Source: JAAYKM01 sp964408155 (GTDB lineage Bacteria > Desulfobacterota > Syntrophia > Syntrophales > JAAYKM01). From it: a stretch of DNA of 26,628 bases. How positions within the stretch are numbered: position 1 is the stretch's first letter; each line of letters begins with the position of its first letter. The notes under the pieces are model-generated. The model was not told the origin of the DNA, ran no database searches, and saw nothing but the letters and a program-made list of their open reading frames with translations. Shown one piece after another: positions 23,755 to 26,628 of this stretch. A program made the translations under genes and the position numbers. The DNA lies in the NCBI GenBank assembly GCA_964408155.1, contig CAYOYJ010000013.1, positions 1 through 26,628 on the forward strand, in the 5' to 3' direction.

Positions 23755-25278
23755 ATGTCGAGTGCACTTTGGATCGGAACAACGGGATTAACGGCCAGTT
23801 CAAAACAGATGGACGTCATCGGCAACAACCTGGCCAATTCCAATACCCTGGGTTTTAAGGCCGGGAACACCTATTTTGCCAGCATGCTCAATCAGAGTCT
23901 CTCCGGCGGCTCAAGCGGGACCATGCAGGTCGGCCAGGGCGTTGCAATTGCCGCCGTAGCGACCCAGTTCGGCCAGGGGTCTTTCGAGTCGACGGGAAAC
24001 GCGACGGATCTGGCCATTGACGGGGAAGGATTTTTCATCCTCAGGGATACGGAAGGCGCCCAGTATTTCACCCGGGCCGGTGCATTCCATGTGGATAATG
24101 AGGGTTATCTCGTCGATATGACCGGTTACCGGGTACAGGGGTACAACCTCTACATTGCCGGTCAGGAAGAGGTGGAGACGGGTATTCGGCTGCAGAATAT
24201 GCAGTCCGCCCCCCGGGCTTCGACGACAGTCGGCGTCGGCGCCAACTTGAATGACGCCGCGAAGGCAGGAGAGCGATTTAATGTGACCCAGACCGTTTTT
24301 GACTCTCTGGGGCAGGCCCATAGTCTGGCCGTCAACTTCATGCGGACCGAGGAGACCGGCGCATGGGGATTTGGTACAACCCTGGATGGGACCAATGCCG
24401 GCACCAACTCTGCGCATGGCGTCATATTTGACGCCAACGGGAATCTGGAATCGTTTTACACGGGCGCCTTCGGCAGCGGGCCGACCGTGGCTGGCGGCGG
24501 CGCCATCACGACATCGACGATCAACCGGCCCGGCCAGATCTACAAGGATACGACGGGTAACATCGTCCTCACCCGCGGCGCCACGAGCTGGAACCAGACG
24601 TCCAACGGCGGTTACGCCAACATGGTCATTGAGCAGACGGCGACGACTCTGTCCGTCGATTTGGATGGTAAAGGCGGCCCCGATATCACCTTCGATCTGG
24701 GGGCGGGCTTTGTCGACGGCAGCACGATTACCTTCACGCTGGATAACACGGTAACCCCTGCGGCCAGCGATGTCAGCATGGCCTTCGGCGCATTGAGCAA
24801 CGGCGCCACGATCGGCACGGGGAATCAGCTCACCTGGAATGTCGTGGGCGATGACGCGCCGACGATTACAGGCTATGCCAGTTCCTCCGTGGTCAAGTCT
24901 TTAAGCGACGACGGGTACAGTTCCGGCGTCCTGAAGTCCCTTTCCGTTGACAAGGACGGGATTGTCAACGGGTTCTTCACCAACGGTCAGAGCGCGGCCC
25001 TGGGACAGGTGCTGCTGGCGACATTCCCCGACTTGTCGGGTTTGCAGAAATCAGGGAACTATTTCATTGAAACCGTCCGGTCGGGAGAGGCCCTCCGTAA
25101 CCGTCCCGGGTCCGGCGGTCTGGGGCAAACCATGTCCAACTCCCTGGAAATTTCCAATACCGATGTGGCCAAGGAATTCATCAACATGATCAGCGCCCAG
25201 CGTGCCTATCAGGCCAGCGCCAAGGTCATTACGACGGCGGATACGCTCCTCAGTGTCCTGATGGATATCAAGCGCTAA
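23755..25278 (+). CDS. flgE: Flagellar hook protein FlgE
   Basis: 507 residues. It opens with SSALWIGTTGLTASSKQMDVIGNNLANSNTLGFKAG, the rod/hook axial signature (NNLANxxTxGFK). The FlgE/F/G core follows (QFGQGSFESTGNATDLAIDGEGFFIL, YFTRAGAFHVDNEGYLVD). A longer variable outer region (about 170-390) contains Gly/Thr-rich repeats. The C-terminal block SLEISNTDVAKEFINMISAQRAYQASAKVITTADTLLSVLMDIKR is the conserved coiled-coil end. FlgE builds the hook. Start ATG 23755 has GGGAGG 6 bases upstream. A GC-rich hairpin without a T run lies just after the stop. Confidence 0.96.
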   Translation: MSSALWIGTTGLTASSKQMDVIGNNLANSNTLGFKAGNTYFASMLNQSLSGGSSGTMQVGQGVAIAAVATQFGQGSFESTGNATDLAIDGEGFFILRDTEGAQYFTRAGAFHVDNEGYLVDMTGYRVQGYNLYIAGQEEVETGIRLQNMQSAPRASTTVGVGANLNDAAKAGERFNVTQTVFDSLGQAHSLAVNFMRTEETGAWGFGTTLDGTNAGTNSAHGVIFDANGNLESFYTGAFGSGPTVAGGGAITTSTINRPGQIYKDTTGNIVLTRGATSWNQTSNGGYANMVIEQTATTLSVDLDGKGGPDITFDLGAGFVDGSTITFTLDNTVTPAASDVSMAFGALSNGATIGTGNQLTWNVVGDDAPTITGYASSSVVKSLSDDGYSSGVLKSLSVDKDGIVNGFFTNGQSAALGQVLLATFPDLSGLQKSGNYFIETVRSGEALRNRPGSGGLGQTMSNSLEISNTDVAKEFINMISAQRAYQASAKVITTADTLLSVLMDIKR

Positions 25279-25294
25279 ACCAGCTCCTCCTTTC

Positions 25295-25332
25295 GAGGCG
25301 CTCCTCGTTCCCTGGGGGATGGGGAGCGCCTC
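25295..25332 (+). terminator. GC-rich hairpin after flgE
   Basis: GAGGCGCTCC (25295-25304) pairs perfectly with GGAGCGCCTC (25323-25332) around an 18-base loop. It begins 17 bp after the flgE stop. TGTCAAAT follows with no T run, so it is a weak intrinsic terminator or an mRNA 3'-end stabiliser. Confidence 0.55.
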
Positions 25333-25333
25333 T

Positions 25334-25347
25334 GTCAAATAATTGAC
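25334..25347. promoter_or_regulatory. FleQ-box-like perfect palindrome upstream of the second motA
   Basis: GTCAAATAATTGAC is a perfect inverted repeat (GTCAA-N4-TTGAC). It closely resembles the Pseudomonas FleQ consensus as I recall it (GTCaNTAAAtTGAC), differing at two inner positions. Its centre lies about 167 bp upstream of the -24 GG at 25508, a typical enhancer distance. Confidence 0.5.
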
Positions 25348-25506
25348 CTTCAGGGTGTTCGTTCAGTATGGGTTAACTCAAAATTGTTCTATTTTCTTTT
25401 CTTCCTTGCTTTTGCGAAACGGTTTCTCCGCATAAAATGAGCCTAATCACGCCCGGTTTGGACGGTAAAAACGGCCCGGATACTTTGGCGGGCATATTTC
25501 CTCCCG

Positions 25507-25522
25507 TGGTATGGTCCTTGCT
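25507..25522 (+). promoter_or_regulatory. Sigma-54 promoter for the second stator operon
   Basis: TGGTATGGTCCTTGCT has GG and GC exactly 10 bases apart and differs little from the other elements here. Transcription would start near 25533, 44 bases before the GTG start of the second motA. Confidence 0.8.
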
Positions 25523-25576
25523 TAAAAATGGCTGTATTGAACTCTGAGAGGGGTCCATCCGGCCCCGGGGGTATGT

Positions 25577-26338
25577 GTGGATATCGCGACCATTGTCGGA
25601 ATTATCGGCGGATTCAGTCTGGTTCTTGTTGCCATGGGTTGGGGCGGAGGGCTGTCCTGGTTTTTTGACATTCCTTCCCTGATGATTGTCCTGGGGGGCA
25701 CCTTCGGTGCGGTGTTGATCAACTACCCCCTTTCGACGGTCTTCAAGGTGATTCCGGCGGCGAGAAACATCTTTTTCAAGCGGGAGACGGAAGTCCAGGA
25801 TTTGATCAACCTTTTTGTCGAAATGTCCGGTATCTCCCGACGGGAAGGACTGCTGGCCCTGGAACGGATGGAGGCGAAAATCAAGGATCCGTTTCTGTCG
25901 AAGGCGGTCGGTTTGGTACTGGACGGTGTCGATCCGACGGATGTGGAAATCATTCTGGAGACAGAGATTCAGTCGGTTGCGGAAAGGCATCGCATCGGTG
26001 CGGAGATCTTTACAACGATGGGAAACTTTGCGCCGGCCATGGGACTTATGGGGACCCTGATCGGACTGGTTAAAATGCTCATGCAGATGAGCGATCCCGC
26101 ATCTATTGGACCTTCCATGTCGTTGGCCCTGATTACAACGTTTTACGGGGTGATTCTGGCCAACCTCATCTTCCTGCCAGTTGCCGGGAAATTGAAGACC
26201 CAGAGCAGTCATGAACTCTTTATAAAATATCTGATGATGAACGGGACCCTGGCCATGCAGTCGGGGGATCATCCCCGGATGGTCAAGCAGAAGCTGCTGT
26301 CCTTTGTCGCGCCGCGGGAAAGGGGGGTGGCGTTTTGA
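25577..26338 (+). CDS. motA: Second flagellar motor stator protein MotA (PomA-like)
   Basis: 253 residues, the length of PomA and Bacillus MotA and shorter than the E. coli-like copy in this window. Four membrane segments are visible: about 3-22, 31-48, 148-170 (GNFAPAMGLMGTLIGLVKML, with the conserved Pro) and 182-203 (ALITTFYGVILANLIFLPVAGKL). The cytoplasmic loop has SRREGLLALE, holding the conserved Arg and Glu pair. The start is GTG with GGGGG upstream. This group includes sodium-driven stators, but ion type cannot be read safely here. It has its own sigma-54-type promoter and is followed 8 bp later by a MotB-like gene. Confidence 0.92.
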   Translation: MDIATIVGIIGGFSLVLVAMGWGGGLSWFFDIPSLMIVLGGTFGAVLINYPLSTVFKVIPAARNIFFKRETEVQDLINLFVEMSGISRREGLLALERMEAKIKDPFLSKAVGLVLDGVDPTDVEIILETEIQSVAERHRIGAEIFTTMGNFAPAMGLMGTLIGLVKMLMQMSDPASIGPSMSLALITTFYGVILANLIFLPVAGKLKTQSSHELFIKYLMMNGTLAMQSGDHPRMVKQKLLSFVAPRERGVAF

Positions 26339-26346
26339 GGCCGAAA

Positions 26347-26628
26347 ATGCCTTATACCAACCAAAGTGTCGGCAGTCGTGTTGAACACTGGCACACGGTT
26401 TATTGTTCCTTTGCCCTGATCCTGGTCGTCTTCTTTGTCATGATGGTTTCCTATTCCATTGTGTCCGGAAAAGGCATGAAGGCTATCCGGAAACATTTTG
26501 CCCAAGGGTCGTCCCTGCATGCACCGGGATCGTCCATGAATCCCCTGTCTGGGATTCCCTCGGAAGAGGCGGGTGATGCGCCGGCTATTTTGATTCAAAA
26601 CGCCACGACGCGGTTTGGTCTGGGCGAC
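26347..26628 (+). CDS. MotB-like membrane protein lacking the ion-binding Asp (3' end outside window)
   Basis: 94 codons are visible and open to the window edge. GAGG lies 6 bases before the ATG. A short N-terminus leads to one membrane helix (about 17-39), WHTVYCSFALILVVFFVMMVSYS. It aligns without gaps to the MotB/PomB helix (W-M-x-T-F-A-D-L-x-x-L-L-x-x-F-F-V-L-L-L-S-F-S): Trp15, Phe-Phe and S-Y-S match. The position of the essential Asp is Ser21 (codon TCC, 26407-26409). A Gly/Ser/Pro-rich stretch follows, where a plug or linker would be. An OmpA-like domain would be expected beyond the window. It may be a diverged stator partner, a non-conducting scaffold or an unrelated single-pass protein. 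Confidence 0.65.
   Translation, partial: MPYTNQSVGSRVEHWHTVYCSFALILVVFFVMMVSYSIVSGKGMKAIRKHFAQGSSLHAPGSSMNPLSGIPSEEAGDAPAILIQNATTRFGLGD

Noticed and set aside
25373..26272. Minus-strand open frame of 299 codons opposite the second motA
   Set aside because: Antisense to a clear MotA gene and its promoter, with shadow-type composition and no motif.

Overview
The window is almost entirely a flagellar and motility cluster. The flagellar proteins, several sigma-54-type promoters (GG-N10-GC), an FlrB/FlrC-like two-component pair, a MotE-type protein after FliJ and many second-messenger signalling proteins together suggest a Gram-negative bacterium of the former Deltaproteobacteria. A Syntrophus/Syntrophales-like organism is my best guess, from general resemblance only.

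Layout. 1-629 (+): the end of cheY and then cheX. 626-2963 (-): a PilZ-motA-motB operon, meeting cheX end to end. 2964-3421: a divergent intergenic region with sigma-54-type promoters on both strands and a palindromic box. 3422-6331 (+): a 969-residue membrane-anchored SPOR-TPR protein of unknown function. 6429-9054 (+): a soluble PAS histidine kinase and its NtrC-family sigma-54 activator. 9085-15963 (+): a sigma-54-type promoter and flgB-flgC-fliE-fliF-fliG-fliH-fliI-fliJ-motE, closed by a strong terminator. 16141-20899 (-): a second-messenger block facing the flagellar operons. It holds a GAF-adenylate cyclase, an L7/L12-like/degenerate-GGDEF/HDOD protein with its own sigma-70-type promoter, and a Rossmann-REC-GGDEF protein. 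21234-25278 (+): a sigma-54-type promoter and fliK-flgD-flgE. 25507-end (+): another sigma-54-type promoter, a second and shorter MotA of PomA type, and the start of a MotB-like gene that runs off the window.

How it fits together. The kinase/activator pair probably switches on the sigma-54 operons for rod, MS ring, export apparatus and hook. Two distinct stator units flank the cluster: one E. coli-like MotAB with all key residues, and one PomA-like MotA followed by a MotB-like protein whose ion-binding aspartate is replaced by serine. PilZ, GGDEF, degenerate GGDEF and class III cyclase proteins suggest that c-di-GMP and cAMP feed into motility.

The points most worth a second look are the MotB-like protein without its aspartate, a FleQ-box-like palindrome (GTCA-N6-TGAC) found only in intergenic DNA, the two unusual domain fusions in the signalling block, and the SPOR-TPR protein beside motAB. 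I see no tRNA, rRNA, CRISPR array, insertion sequence or prophage gene.
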